Source of the DNA: Pseudomonas sp. CCC3.1
Lineage (GTDB): Bacteria; Pseudomonadota; Gammaproteobacteria; Pseudomonadales; Pseudomonadaceae
Reading direction: 5' to 3'
DNA length: 64,000 nt
NCBI RefSeq assembly: GCF_034347405.1
Contig: NZ_CP133778.1
Span: 1,798,001 to 1,862,000, forward strand
This document shows positions 33,392 through 42,593 of the stretch, in pieces (positions within the stretch are counted from its first letter, which is position 1; each line of letters starts with the position of its first letter). The translations under genes and the position numbers were made by a program. Under the pieces are notes generated by a model. That model did not search any database, was not told the origin of the DNA, and worked only from the letters and a program-made list of their open reading frames with translations.

Positions 33392-33539
33392 CGTAGCAGT
33401 TGCCGAGCTTTGCGAGGCAACGTCCGATTGCGCAGCGATCGTAAATTCTGAGACTCCGATTTAACTGAAGGTCTGCGATGGCCTGTCTACGACTGCTGCG
33501 CAGCCGGACGTAGCCTCGCAAAGCTCGGCAATTGCTACG
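33392..33539. repeat. Intergenic inverted repeat, family C copy 2 (148 bp)
   Basis: Same length, ends and internal GCGATCGTAAAT...AACTGAAGG core as the copy at 25862-26009. It lies between fleQ and fleS. A smaller hairpin (GATCTGTTGATACAGATC) follows around 33557. No gene is seen in the 311 bp gap. Confidence 0.85.
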
Positions 33540-33620
33540 AGGTTTTGAAGGCTACGATCTGTTGATACAGATCAAAAGATCGCAGCCTGTGGCAACTCTC
33601 GCGGCTAATCGTTTTCTTTC

Positions 33621-33637
33621 GGGCACGGGTATTGCTT
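33621..33637 (+). promoter_or_regulatory. Sigma-54 promoter of fleSR
   Basis: GGGCACGGGTATTGCTT matches TGGCACG-N4-TTGC with GG at 33622-33623 and GC at 33634-33635 (exact N10). It lies 52 bp before fleS, as expected for FleQ-dependent class II expression. Confidence 0.88.
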
Positions 33638-33688
33638 TGCTTGGGCTAACGAACCGTTTTATGACGGTCAGCCAAGCGAGAACACGCC

Positions 33689-34900
33689 ATGCCTCATGCC
33701 GCCCAACAGTCCTCGGTCCCTGATCTCGCCGGGTCTGCCATGTCTCTAGCAACGACGCCCGCTACCGCGGCGCAGCTTGAGCAGGCGTTCTTGTTGTTCA
33801 ATCAAATGTCGACCCAGTTAACCGACTCCTACAGCGTGCTTGAAGCCCGGGTGACCGAGCTTAAAGGCGAGCTGGCGTTGGCCGGTGAGCAGCGCATGGC
33901 TGAGCTGGCCGAAAATGAACGCCTGGCTAATCGTCTGCAACATCTGCTCGATCTTTTGCCTGGCGGGGTCATCGTGATTGATGGCAATGGTCGGGTGCGC
34001 GAGGCCAACCCGGCGGCGTGCGAGCTGTTGGGCCTGCCGCTGGAAGGCGAATTGTGGCGCCATGTGATTGCTCGCTGCTTCGCCCCGCGTGAAGACGATG
34101 GTCACGAAGTGTCGCTCAAAGACGGACGTCGATTGTCGATTGCGACCCGTTCGCTGGACCCGGAACCGGGGCAGTTGGTGTTGCTCAATGACCTGACAGA
34201 AACCCGGCGCCTGCAAGACCAGCTCGCCCGGCATGAGCGCTTGTCGTCTCTGGGGCGGATGGTCACTTCTCTGGCGCATCAGATCCGCACGCCCTTGTCT
34301 GCCGCGTTGATCTACGCCAGCCACTTGACCGAGCAGGCATTGCCTGTCGAGACCCAGCAGCGCTTTGCCGGACGCCTGAAGGAGCGCCTGCACGAACTGG
34401 AGCACCAGGTGCGCGACATGCTGGTGTTTGCCCGTGGCGAGCTGCCGCTGGCAGATCGGGTCTCCCCGAAAGCCTTGATGCAGGCGCTGCAAGCGGCGGC
34501 GCAGACTCATGTTCAGGGGGTGTCAATGCGTTGGCAGTGCGACCTGCATGCTGGCCTGGTGCTGTGCAACCGCGACACCTTGGTCGGCGCGTTGCTCAAC
34601 CTGATTGAAAATGCCCTGCAAGCGGGCGCTGTGCGGCTAAAAGTCCACGTCTACAGCCGCGACAACACCTTGCGGCTGTGCGTGAGCGACAGCGGCAGCG
34701 GCATCGAACCCAAGGTGCTGGAGCGTCTGGGCGAACCGTTCTTTACCACCAAGGCCACTGGCACCGGGCTCGGGCTGGCAGTGGTCACGGCCGTGGTGCG
34801 CGCGCACCAGGGCGACTTGTCATTACGCTCGCGGCTGGGGCGCGGCACCTGCGCCTTGCTCAGCCTGCCGTTGATTCCTGGCGCCGGGGAGGCCAACTGA
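33689..34900 (+). CDS. fleS: Flagellar sensor kinase FleS
   Basis: 403 residues without membrane segments. Order: coiled coil (about 30-85), PAS domain (about 85-170), HisKA with His197 in LAHQIRTPLSA, and HATPase (NLIENALQAG, DSGSGIEP, GTGLGLAVV). It is a cytosolic kinase that phosphorylates FleR to turn on class III genes (rod, hook, late basal body). The stop overlaps the fleR start (TGATG), so both are co-expressed from the sigma-54 promoter upstream. Confidence 0.96.
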   Translation: MPHAAQQSSVPDLAGSAMSLATTPATAAQLEQAFLLFNQMSTQLTDSYSVLEARVTELKGELALAGEQRMAELAENERLANRLQHLLDLLPGGVIVIDGNGRVREANPAACELLGLPLEGELWRHVIARCFAPREDDGHEVSLKDGRRLSIATRSLDPEPGQLVLLNDLTETRRLQDQLARHERLSSLGRMVTSLAHQIRTPLSAALIYASHLTEQALPVETQQRFAGRLKERLHELEHQVRDMLVFARGELPLADRVSPKALMQALQAAAQTHVQGVSMRWQCDLHAGLVLCNRDTLVGALLNLIENALQAGAVRLKVHVYSRDNTLRLCVSDSGSGIEPKVLERLGEPFFTTKATGTGLGLAVVTAVVRAHQGDLSLRSRLGRGTCALLSLPLIPGAGEAN

Positions 34901-36285
34901 TGGCGATGCACCTCAAGGTATTGCTGGTCGAAGATGACCACGCCCTGCGCGAAGCGTTGGCTGACACGTTGCTGCTCGCCGGGCACGACTTCAAGGCGGT
35001 CGGCTCCGGCGAGGACGCGCTGCTGGCCGTGGCGGGCGAGTCGTTCAGTCTGGTGGTCAGTGACGTCAACATGCCGGGCATGGATGGCCATCAACTGCTC
35101 AGCCGCCTGCGTGCCAGCCACCCGCAATTGCCGGTGTTGCTGATGACGGCTCACGGCGCGGTGGAGCGTGCAGTAGACGCCATGCGCCAAGGCGCGGCGG
35201 ATTATCTGGTCAAGCCCTTCGAGCCCAAAGCCTTGCTCGATCTGGTGGCCCGTCATGCCTTGGGCAGCCTGGGTGCGGCCGATGCTGAAGGCCCGGTGGC
35301 GGTCGAACCGGCCAGCGCACAACTGCTGACGCTGGCAGCGCGGGTGGCACGCAGCGATTCGACGGTGTTGATTTCCGGCGAGTCAGGCACCGGCAAGGAA
35401 GTGCTGGCGCGGTACATTCACCAGCATTCCCAGCGCGTTACTCAGCCGTTTGTAGCGATCAACTGTGCGGCGATCCCGGACAACATGCTTGAAGCTACCT
35501 TGTTTGGTCATGAGAAAGGCTCGTTTACCGGCGCGATTGCGGCGCAGGCAGGCAAGTTTGAGCAAGCGGATGGCGGCACGTTGTTACTCGATGAAATCTC
35601 GGAAATGCCGTTGGGCTTGCAAGCCAAACTGCTGCGGGTGCTGCAAGAGCGCGAAGTGGAGCGTGTGGGCGGGCGCAAGCCGATTGCTCTGGATATTCGC
35701 GTGGTCGCCACCACTAACCGCGACCTGGCGGGCGAAGTGGCGGCGGGGCGCTTCCGTGAAGACTTGTACTACCGGCTTTCGGTGTTCCCGCTGGCCTGGA
35801 GTCCGTTGCGCGAGCGTACCGCCGACATTCTGCCGCTGGCCGAGCGGCTGCTGGCTAAGCACATCAGCAAAATGAAACACGCGCCGGTGCGTTTTTCGGC
35901 GCAGGCCCAGGCATGCCTCATCGGCTACCCGTGGCCGGGCAACGTGCGAGAGCTGGATAACGCCATTCAACGGGCCCTCATCCTGCAACAGGGCGGGTTG
36001 ATTGAGGCGGCAGACTTTTGCCTCGCCGGGCCGGTAGCGTGTGCGCCTTTGCCGGTGATGGCTCCAGCGAGTGCAGCGGCACCTGCCGAATCGGCCGGAG
36101 CCTTGGGTGATGACCTGCGCCGTCGCGAGTTTGAAATGATCATCGACACCTTGCGTGCTGAGCGTGGGCGGCGCAAAGAAGCCGCCGAACGCCTGGGCAT
36201 CAGCCCGCGCACCTTGCGTTACAAGCTGGCGCAAATGCGCGATGCCGGGATGGATGTCGAGGCTTACTTGTTTGCTGCCACCTGA
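34900..36285 (+). CDS. fleR: Flagellar response regulator FleR
   Basis: 461 residues from ATG 34900. Receiver domain with Asp55 in VVSDVNMPGMDG; AAA+ domain with GESGTGKE and a GSFTGA loop (Ser for Ala) in GHEKGSFTGAIAAQAG; Fis-type helix-turn-helix at the end (RLGISPRTLRYKL). NtrC-type activator of sigma-54 class III flagellar promoters (such as flgF, flgB), partner of FleS. The GSFTGA variant still carries the conserved FTGA core. Confidence 0.96.
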   Translation: MAMHLKVLLVEDDHALREALADTLLLAGHDFKAVGSGEDALLAVAGESFSLVVSDVNMPGMDGHQLLSRLRASHPQLPVLLMTAHGAVERAVDAMRQGAADYLVKPFEPKALLDLVARHALGSLGAADAEGPVAVEPASAQLLTLAARVARSDSTVLISGESGTGKEVLARYIHQHSQRVTQPFVAINCAAIPDNMLEATLFGHEKGSFTGAIAAQAGKFEQADGGTLLLDEISEMPLGLQAKLLRVLQEREVERVGGRKPIALDIRVVATTNRDLAGEVAAGRFREDLYYRLSVFPLAWSPLRERTADILPLAERLLAKHISKMKHAPVRFSAQAQACLIGYPWPGNVRELDNAIQRALILQQGGLIEAADFCLAGPVACAPLPVMAPASAAAPAESAGALGDDLRRREFEMIIDTLRAERGRRKEAAERLGISPRTLRYKLAQMRDAGMDVEAYLFAAT

Positions 36286-36338
36286 AGCCCGCGCCTGCGA
36301 CGATTTGTAACGTTAATTGTGCGAAAACGACAAAGAGC

Positions 36339-36355
36339 TGGCACCCTTGTTGCTA
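36339..36355 (+). promoter_or_regulatory. Sigma-54 promoter of fliE
   Basis: TGGCACCCTTGTTGCTA has GG at 36340-36341 and GC at 36352-36353 (exact N10). It lies 60 bp upstream of fliE and likely drives fliEFGHIJ. Confidence 0.88.
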
Positions 36356-36414
36356 CATCTCGGTAAGCGCTTTGAAAGTGTCAAAAAAATGCGGGTCGTC
36401 GGAGGCAGTTGTCC

Positions 36415-36747
36415 ATGAGCCAAGGTATTGAATTCAATCGATTGATGCTGGATATGCGGGCCATGCAAATGGACGCCATGGCGCAATCGAAATCGACTGT
36501 GCAGGCCGCGCCTGAAGCGGGTGCGCCGAGCTTTTCCGACATGCTCGGCAACGCGATCAACAAGGTCAGCGACACGCAGCAGGCGTCGTCACAGCTGTCC
36601 AACGCGTTCGAAATCGGTAAAACCGGTGTAGACCTGACTGACGTGATGATTGCATCGCAAAAGGCCAGTGTTTCCTTTCAAGCATTGACTCAAGTTCGTA
36701 ACAAGCTGGTTCAAGCCTACCAAGACATCATGCAGATGCCGGTTTAA
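36415..36747 (+). CDS. fliE: Flagellar hook-basal body complex protein FliE
   Basis: 110 residues from ATG 36415 (CGGAGGCA upstream). The C-terminal motif GKTGVDLTDVMIASQKASVSFQALTQVRNKLVQAYQDIM is diagnostic for FliE. It joins the MS-ring to the rod. First gene of the fliEFGHIJ operon. Confidence 0.96.
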   Translation: MSQGIEFNRLMLDMRAMQMDAMAQSKSTVQAAPEAGAPSFSDMLGNAINKVSDTQQASSQLSNAFEIGKTGVDLTDVMIASQKASVSFQALTQVRNKLVQAYQDIMQMPV

Positions 36748-36762
36748 GGACGCTATCAAGTC

Positions 36763-38550
36763 ATGGCAGATGCACTCCCAGAGAACGTTCCGGCCAAGGC
36801 AGGCTTGGGTGGCGGCAAAGGTCCGCTGTTCGGCTTGTCCTTTCTGGACAACCTGGCCGAGATGACCATGTTGCGTCAGGTCGGCCTCATGGTCGGCCTG
36901 GCAGCGAGCGTGGCGATTGGTTTTGCCGTGGTGTTGTGGTCGCAACAACCCGATTACCGGCCGCTGTATGGCAGCCTGGCCGGTATGGATGCCAAGCAGG
37001 TCATGGAAACCCTGGCCGCCGCTGATATTGCCTACACCGTTGAGCCCAATTCCGGTGCCTTGCTGGTCAAGGCCGATGACGTCTCACGTGCGCGACTCAA
37101 GCTCGCCGCCGCGGGCGTTAGCCCCACAGACAGCAATATCGGTTTTGAGATCCTCGACAAGGATCAGGGTCTGGGCACCAGTCAGTTCATGGAAGCCACG
37201 CGTTATCGCCGCGGTCTCGAAGGCGAGTTGGCGCGGACCATTTCCAGCCTGAACAACGTCAAGGGTGCCCGTGTGCATCTGGCGATTCCTAAAAGCTCGG
37301 TGTTCGTGCGCGATGAGCGCAAACCCAGCGCTTCGGTGCTGGTGGAGCTGTATGCCGGGCGTTCGCTGGAACCAGGCCAGGTGCTGGCGATCATCAACCT
37401 GGTGGCCACCAGCGTGCCCGAGCTGAACAAGTCCCAGATCACCGTGGTCGACCAAAAAGGTAACTTGCTGTCGGATCAGGCGGAAAACTCCGAGCTGACC
37501 ATGGCTGGCAAGCAATTTGACTACAGTCGCCGCATGGAAGGCCTGCTCACCCAGCGTGTGCACAACATTCTGCAACCGGTGCTGGGCAATGATCGCTACA
37601 AGGCCGAAGTGTCGGCGGACGTCGATTTCAGCGCCGTCGAGTCCACTTCCGAACAGTTCAACCCCGATCAACCGGCCTTGCGCAGCGAGCAGTCGACCAG
37701 CGAGCAGCGCACGGCCAGCAATGGCCCGCAAGGTGTTCCGGGTGCGTTGAGCAACCAGCCGCCGAGCCCGGCAACAGCGCCGCAGCAAACCGGTCAGGCC
37801 GGGGCGGGCGGTGCAGGCATGATCCAGCCAGGGCAGCCATTGCTGGATGCCAACGGCCAGCAAATCATGGACCCGGCCACTGGCCAGCCAATGCTGGCGC
37901 CGTACCCGGCAGACAAGCGCTCACAGTCGACCCGCAACTTTGAACTCGATCGCTCCATCAGTCACACCAAGCAGCAACAGGGCAGGGTCAATCGCTTGTC
38001 GGTGGCCGTGGTGATCGACGATCAGGTCAACGTCAACCCGGCCAACGGCGAAGTGACCCGTGCGCCGTGGAGCACCGATCAACTGGCGCGCTTCACCCGG
38101 CTGGTCCAGGACGCGGTCGGCTTCGATGCCAGCCGTGGTGACAGCGTGAGCGTGATCAACGTGCCGTTCTCGACCGAACGTGGCGAAGTGATTGCCGACA
38201 TCCCGTTCTACTCGCAGCCGTGGTTCTGGGATGTGGTCAAACAAGTGCTGGGGGTGCTGTTTATTCTGGTGCTGGTGTTCGGCGTGCTGCGCCCGGTGCT
38301 CAACAACATCACCGGTCATGGTCGCAAAGGCGTAGCCGGTATTGGCAGCGACGCTGAGATGGGCGGCATGGGTGGACTGGACGGCGAGTTGGCCAATGAC
38401 CGCGTCAGCCTGGGCGGCCCGCAAAGCATCATGTTGCCAAGCCCTAGCGAGGGCTATGACGCCCAATTGAACGCGATCAAGAGTCTGGTAGCCGAAGACC
38501 CGGGCCGCGTGGCCCAGGTTGTCAAAGAATGGATCAACGCTGATGAGTGA
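36763..38550 (+). CDS. fliF: Flagellar MS-ring protein FliF
   Basis: 595 residues. N-terminal membrane segment (about 40-62), large periplasmic ring-building domain with YRRGLEGELARTISSLNNVKGARVHLAIP, a low-complexity Gln/Gly/Pro linker (about 320-385), and a C-terminal membrane segment (about 490-510) followed by the FliG-binding tail. FliF forms the MS-ring base of the motor. Ends 8 bp inside fliG. Confidence 0.97.
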   Translation: MADALPENVPAKAGLGGGKGPLFGLSFLDNLAEMTMLRQVGLMVGLAASVAIGFAVVLWSQQPDYRPLYGSLAGMDAKQVMETLAAADIAYTVEPNSGALLVKADDVSRARLKLAAAGVSPTDSNIGFEILDKDQGLGTSQFMEATRYRRGLEGELARTISSLNNVKGARVHLAIPKSSVFVRDERKPSASVLVELYAGRSLEPGQVLAIINLVATSVPELNKSQITVVDQKGNLLSDQAENSELTMAGKQFDYSRRMEGLLTQRVHNILQPVLGNDRYKAEVSADVDFSAVESTSEQFNPDQPALRSEQSTSEQRTASNGPQGVPGALSNQPPSPATAPQQTGQAGAGGAGMIQPGQPLLDANGQQIMDPATGQPMLAPYPADKRSQSTRNFELDRSISHTKQQQGRVNRLSVAVVIDDQVNVNPANGEVTRAPWSTDQLARFTRLVQDAVGFDASRGDSVSVINVPFSTERGEVIADIPFYSQPWFWDVVKQVLGVLFILVLVFGVLRPVLNNITGHGRKGVAGIGSDAEMGGMGGLDGELANDRVSLGGPQSIMLPSPSEGYDAQLNAIKSLVAEDPGRVAQVVKEWINADE

Positions 38551-39565
38551 TAACCGAGCTGCCGCCAACGCCAAGCTGACCCGGGTCGACAAAGCGGCGA
38601 TCTTGCTGCTGTCGCTTGGCGAAACCGATGCCGCCCAAGTGCTGCGGCACATGGGGCCCAAAGAAGTACAGCGCGTAGGCGTGGCGATGGCGCAGATGCG
38701 CAATGTGCATCGCGAGCAGGTCGAACAGGTGATGAGTGAGTTCGTCGAAATCGTCGGCGACCAGACCAGCCTGGGCGTCGGTTCCGACAGCTACATTCGC
38801 AAAATGCTCACCTCGGCGCTGGGCGAAGACAAGGCCAATGGCCTGATCGACCGCATTCTGCTGGGTGGCAACACCAGCGGCCTCGACAGCCTGAAGTGGA
38901 TGGAGCCGCGTGCAGTGGCCGACGTGATTCGCTTCGAACACCCACAGATTCAGGCCATTGTTGTGGCTTACCTCGACCCCGATCAGGCGGGCGAAGTGCT
39001 CGGTCACTTCGACCAAAAGGCGCGTCTGGACATCATCCTGCGCGTGTCCTCGCTCAACACCGTGCAACCGGCGGCGTTGAAAGAACTGAACCAGATTCTC
39101 GAAAAACAGTTCTCCGGCAACTCCAACGCTGCCCGCACCTCGCTGGGCGGCATCAAGCGTGCGGCCGACATCATGAACTTCCTCGACAGCTCGATGGAAG
39201 CGCAACTGATGGACTCGATCCGCGACATCGACGAAGACCTGTCCGGCCAGATCGAAGACCTGATGTTCGTCTTCAACAACCTGGCGGATGTCGACGACCG
39301 GGGCATTCAGGCGTTGTTGCGCGAAGTGTCTTCGGACGTGCTGGTGCTGGCGCTCAAGGGCTCCGACGACAACGTTCAGGAAAAGATTTTCAAGAACATG
39401 TCCAAGCGCGCCGCCGAACTGTTGCGCGACGACCTCGAAGCCAAAGGCCCGGTGCGCGTCAGCGATGTCGAAACGGCGCAGAAAGAAATCCTCACCATTG
39501 CCCGCCGTATGGCCGAAGCCGGAGAAATCGTTCTCGGCGGGAAGGGCGGCGAAGAGATGATCTAA
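38543..39565 (+). CDS. fliG: Flagellar motor switch protein FliG
   Basis: 340 residues from ATG 38543, overlapping fliF by 8 bp. KAAILLLSLGETDAAQVLRHM at the N-terminus and the C-terminal torque region with charged residues (LMDSIRDIDEDLSGQIEDLMFVFNNLADVDDRGIQALLREV) are typical. FliG couples the stator force to the rotor with FliM and FliN. fliH follows with no gap. Confidence 0.97.
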   Translation: MSDNRAAANAKLTRVDKAAILLLSLGETDAAQVLRHMGPKEVQRVGVAMAQMRNVHREQVEQVMSEFVEIVGDQTSLGVGSDSYIRKMLTSALGEDKANGLIDRILLGGNTSGLDSLKWMEPRAVADVIRFEHPQIQAIVVAYLDPDQAGEVLGHFDQKARLDIILRVSSLNTVQPAALKELNQILEKQFSGNSNAARTSLGGIKRAADIMNFLDSSMEAQLMDSIRDIDEDLSGQIEDLMFVFNNLADVDDRGIQALLREVSSDVLVLALKGSDDNVQEKIFKNMSKRAAELLRDDLEAKGPVRVSDVETAQKEILTIARRMAEAGEIVLGGKGGEEMI

Positions 39566-40336
39566 GTGAGCAATGGTGAGTCGCCCGGAGATGTAATTCG
39601 CGCCAAGGATGTCGGGGCTTTCGATGTATGGGGGCTGCCCAGTTTTGACCCTTACCAAGAGCCGGACGAAGAGCCGGAGCCCGAGCCGGTTGAAGAACTC
39701 CCTGTCGACAGCGAAGAAGTGCCGCTCGACGAAGTGCAGCCGCTGACCCTCGAAGAACTCGAAAGCATCCGCCAGGAAGCCTGGAACGAAGGCTTTGCCA
39801 CGGGCGAAAAAGAAGGCTTTCACAGCACCCAGCTCAAGGTGCGCCAAGAAGCGGAAGTGGCCTTGAGTGCCAAAGTCGGCAGTCTTGAGCGCCTGATGAG
39901 CAGTTTGCTGGCGCCGTTGGCCGAACAAGACCAGCAACTTGAAAAAGCCATGGTCGGGTTGGTCGAACACATGACCCGGTTGGTGATTCAGCGCGAGCTG
40001 AAAACCGATTCAAGCCATATCGAACAGGTGCTGCGTGACGGCTTGAAACTGCTGCCGATGGGCGCTGACAACATTCGCCTGTTTATCAACCCGCAAGACT
40101 TTGACCAGATCAAAGCCCTGCGCGAGCGCCATGACGAGCACTGGCGGATTGTCGAAGACGACAGCCTGCAACCCGGAGGCTGCCGCATCGAGACTGAGCA
40201 CAGTCGCATCGACGCCAGCATTGAAACGCGGATCAAGCTGTCGATGAGTCAGTTGTTTGATCAGCTGCACGAGCAATCGCTGCACCCGGCGGCACCAGAC
40301 ATCGACGTCGATCTGGACCAATCCGATGCGCCTTAA
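39566..40336 (+). CDS. fliH: Flagellar export regulator FliH
   Basis: 256 residues from GTG 39566, directly after the fliG stop. Acidic Pro/Glu-rich N-terminus (about 30-60), the coiled-coil export region, and the C-terminal LxxGADNIRLFINPxDF-like part typical of FliH/YscL. It holds the FliI ATPase inactive and docks it at the export gate. The end overlaps fliI by 11 bp. Confidence 0.93.
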   Translation: MSNGESPGDVIRAKDVGAFDVWGLPSFDPYQEPDEEPEPEPVEELPVDSEEVPLDEVQPLTLEELESIRQEAWNEGFATGEKEGFHSTQLKVRQEAEVALSAKVGSLERLMSSLLAPLAEQDQQLEKAMVGLVEHMTRLVIQRELKTDSSHIEQVLRDGLKLLPMGADNIRLFINPQDFDQIKALRERHDEHWRIVEDDSLQPGGCRIETEHSRIDASIETRIKLSMSQLFDQLHEQSLHPAAPDIDVDLDQSDAP

Positions 40337-41684
40337 GCGCACCAGCTTCGCCAAGCGCTTGGGCAGCTACGCCCCGGCGGTGTCATTACCCGCGCAACCG
40401 GTGGTCGAAGGGCGCCTGTTGCGCATGGTCGGCCTGACCCTCGAAGCCGAAGGCCTGCGTGCCGCCATGGGCAGTCGCTGCCTGGTGATCAACGACGACA
40501 GCTTTCACCCGGTCGAAGTTGAAGCCGAAGTCATGGGGTTTTCCGGCAGCAAAATTTTCTTGATGCCAGTGGGCAGCGTGGCAGGCATCGCGCCGGGTGC
40601 TCGGGTGGTGCCGTTGGCGGATACCGGTCGTTTGCCGATGGGCATGAGCATGCTCGGTCGGGTGCTCGACGGCGCGGGCCGGGCGCTGGATGGCAAAGGT
40701 CCGATGAAGGCCGAAGACTGGGTGCCGATGGACGGCCCGACCATCAACCCGCTCAAGCGTGACCCTATCAGCGTGCCGCTGGACGTGGGCATTCGCAGCA
40801 TCAACGGTTTATTGACGGTTGGCCGCGGCCAGCGTCTGGGCCTGTTTGCCGGTACGGGTGTGGGCAAGAGCGTGCTGTTGGGCATGATGACGCGCTTCAC
40901 CGAGGCCGACATCATCGTGGTCGGTCTGATCGGGGAGCGGGGCCGTGAGGTCAAGGAGTTCATCGAGCATATTCTCGGAGCAGAAGGCCTCAAGCGTTCG
41001 GTGGTGGTCGCGTCGCCTGCCGATGACGCGCCGCTGATGCGTCTGCGGGCGGCCATGTACTGCACGCGGATTGCCGAGTACTTTCGCGACAAGGGCAAAA
41101 ACGTCCTGCTGCTGATGGACTCCCTGACCCGTTTCGCCCAGGCCCAGCGAGAAATTGCCCTGGCCATTGGCGAGCCGCCCGCGACCAAGGGCTATCCGCC
41201 GTCCGTGTTCGCCAAGCTGCCCAAGCTGGTTGAGCGGGCCGGTAATGCGGAGGCCGGTGGCGGTTCGATTACTGCGTTTTACACCGTTTTGTCCGAAGGC
41301 GATGACCAGCAAGACCCGATTGCCGACTCGGCGCGGGGTGTGCTCGACGGCCACATCGTGCTGTCGCGGCGTTTGGCCGAAGAAGGCCATTACCCGGCCA
41401 TCGACATTGAAGCGTCCATCAGCCGGGTCATGCCCTCGGTGGTCAGCGCCGAGCACATGCGCCGTGCGCAGCAATTCAAGCAGCTGTGGTCGCGCTTCCA
41501 GCAAGCGCGGGACTTGATCAGCGTGGGTGCTTACGTGCCGGGTGGCGACCGCGAGACCGACACGGCCATCAGTTTGCAGCCCGCGATGGTGGCGTACCTG
41601 CGTCAAGGGCTGAACGACAACATCAGCCTGGGCGAAAGCAGCGGCCACCTGGGCACAATCTTCGCTCCAGCCGCGGGGGGTTAA
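40326..41684 (+). CDS. fliI: Flagellar export ATPase FliI
   Basis: 452 residues from ATG 40326. Walker A GTGVGKS (LFAGTGVGKSVLLGMM), GLIGERGREVKEF and LLLMDSLTRFAQAQREIALAIGEPP mark the F1-type/type III export ATPase. FliI with FliH and FliJ powers substrate entry into the flagellar export gate. Confidence 0.97.
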   Translation: MRLKRTSFAKRLGSYAPAVSLPAQPVVEGRLLRMVGLTLEAEGLRAAMGSRCLVINDDSFHPVEVEAEVMGFSGSKIFLMPVGSVAGIAPGARVVPLADTGRLPMGMSMLGRVLDGAGRALDGKGPMKAEDWVPMDGPTINPLKRDPISVPLDVGIRSINGLLTVGRGQRLGLFAGTGVGKSVLLGMMTRFTEADIIVVGLIGERGREVKEFIEHILGAEGLKRSVVVASPADDAPLMRLRAAMYCTRIAEYFRDKGKNVLLLMDSLTRFAQAQREIALAIGEPPATKGYPPSVFAKLPKLVERAGNAEAGGGSITAFYTVLSEGDDQQDPIADSARGVLDGHIVLSRRLAEEGHYPAIDIEASISRVMPSVVSAEHMRRAQQFKQLWSRFQQARDLISVGAYVPGGDRETDTAISLQPAMVAYLRQGLNDNISLGESSGHLGTIFAPAAGG

Positions 41685-41690
41685 GCGATT

Positions 41691-42143
41691 ATGGCCAGCG
41701 GAGGAAGAGCGGCGCGTCTGGCGCCGGTGGTCGAAATGGCCGAAAAAACCGAGAAGGCCGCCGCCCAGCGTCTGGGGCATTTTCAGGGGCAGGTCAATCT
41801 GGCCAACAGCAAACTCGGCGACCTTGAGAACTTTCGTGGCGAATACCAGTTGCAATGGGTCGAGCGCGGCAGCCAGGGCGTGACCGGTCAATGGCTGCGT
41901 AACTACCAATACTTCCTCAATCAGCTCGAAACAGCGGTTGGCCAGCAGCGTCAGAGCTTGCAGTGGCATGAAAACAACCTCAACAAAGCCCGCGAGACCT
42001 GGCAGCAGGCCTATGCCCGGGTCGAAGGGCTGCGCAAGCTGGTCCAGCGCTACGCCGACGAAGCACGCCAGCTCGAAGACAAGCGCGAACAAAAACTGAT
42101 GGATGAACTGTCCCAGCGCCTGCCACGCCAACAGGTTTATTGA
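41691..42143 (+). CDS. fliJ: Flagellar export chaperone FliJ
   Basis: 150 residues, all helical and coiled-coil (from LAPVVEMAEKTEKAAAQRLG to QKLMDELSQRLPR). FliJ is the central stalk-like partner of FliI that energises export. It is 6 bp after fliI, and a REP element follows its stop. Confidence 0.94.
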   Translation: MASGGRAARLAPVVEMAEKTEKAAAQRLGHFQGQVNLANSKLGDLENFRGEYQLQWVERGSQGVTGQWLRNYQYFLNQLETAVGQQRQSLQWHENNLNKARETWQQAYARVEGLRKLVQRYADEARQLEDKREQKLMDELSQRLPRQQVY

Positions 42144-42150
42144 CCTCCCC

Positions 42151-42220
42151 CTGTAGGAGCGAGCTTGTCTCGCGATCTTTTGATCGTTTACAAGATCGCG
42201 AGGCAAGCTCGCTCCTACAG
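42151..42220. repeat. REP-like palindrome, family A copy 6
   Basis: Arms as in the other copies (left arm GCTTGTCTCGCG). It separates fliJ from hsbA. Confidence 0.9.
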
Positions 42221-42287
42221 GTCCAGCTCATTTGCGCAAAGCGTCTATAGTTGTGGGTCAACCGACATCGGACACAGGAGCAGCCAC

Positions 42288-42593
42288 ATGGCAGTGACTT
42301 CGCACGTATCAGGCGATGGCAAAAAGCTGACGATTGCCATCAAGGGCCGGTTTGATTTTGGCACGCATCAAGCATTTCGTGAGGCTTACGAAAAGAGCGA
42401 AAAAAAGCCCGACTCGATTGTCGTGGATTTAAAAGAAGCCACCTACCTCGACAGTTCGGCGCTGGGCATGCTGTTGTTGCTGCGTGACCATGCAGGGGGC
42501 GATAACTCGGATGTGCGGGTGGTGAACAGCAACGCTGATGTCCGCAAAGTGCTGGCGATCTCCAACTTCGACAAGCTGTTCGACATTAATTGA
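42288..42593 (+). CDS. hsbA: STAS-domain anti-anti-sigma protein HsbA
   Basis: 101 residues from ATG 42288 with ACAGGAG upstream. The STAS motif ATYLDSSALGMLLLLRDH carries Ser56/Ser57, one of which is the phosphorylatable serine. In P. aeruginosa HsbA is switched by HsbR and, when phosphorylated or not, binds HsbD or the anti-sigma factor FlgM. It lies at the start of hsbA-hsbR-hptB. A TATAGT at 42245-42250 may be part of the promoter. Confidence 0.9.
   Translation: MAVTSHVSGDGKKLTIAIKGRFDFGTHQAFREAYEKSEKKPDSIVVDLKEATYLDSSALGMLLLLRDHAGGDNSDVRVVNSNADVRKVLAISNFDKLFDIN

Noticed and set aside
32100..33521. 473-codon open frame opposite fleQ
   Set aside because: Composition is that of an antisense shadow; fleQ on the plus strand is fully conserved.
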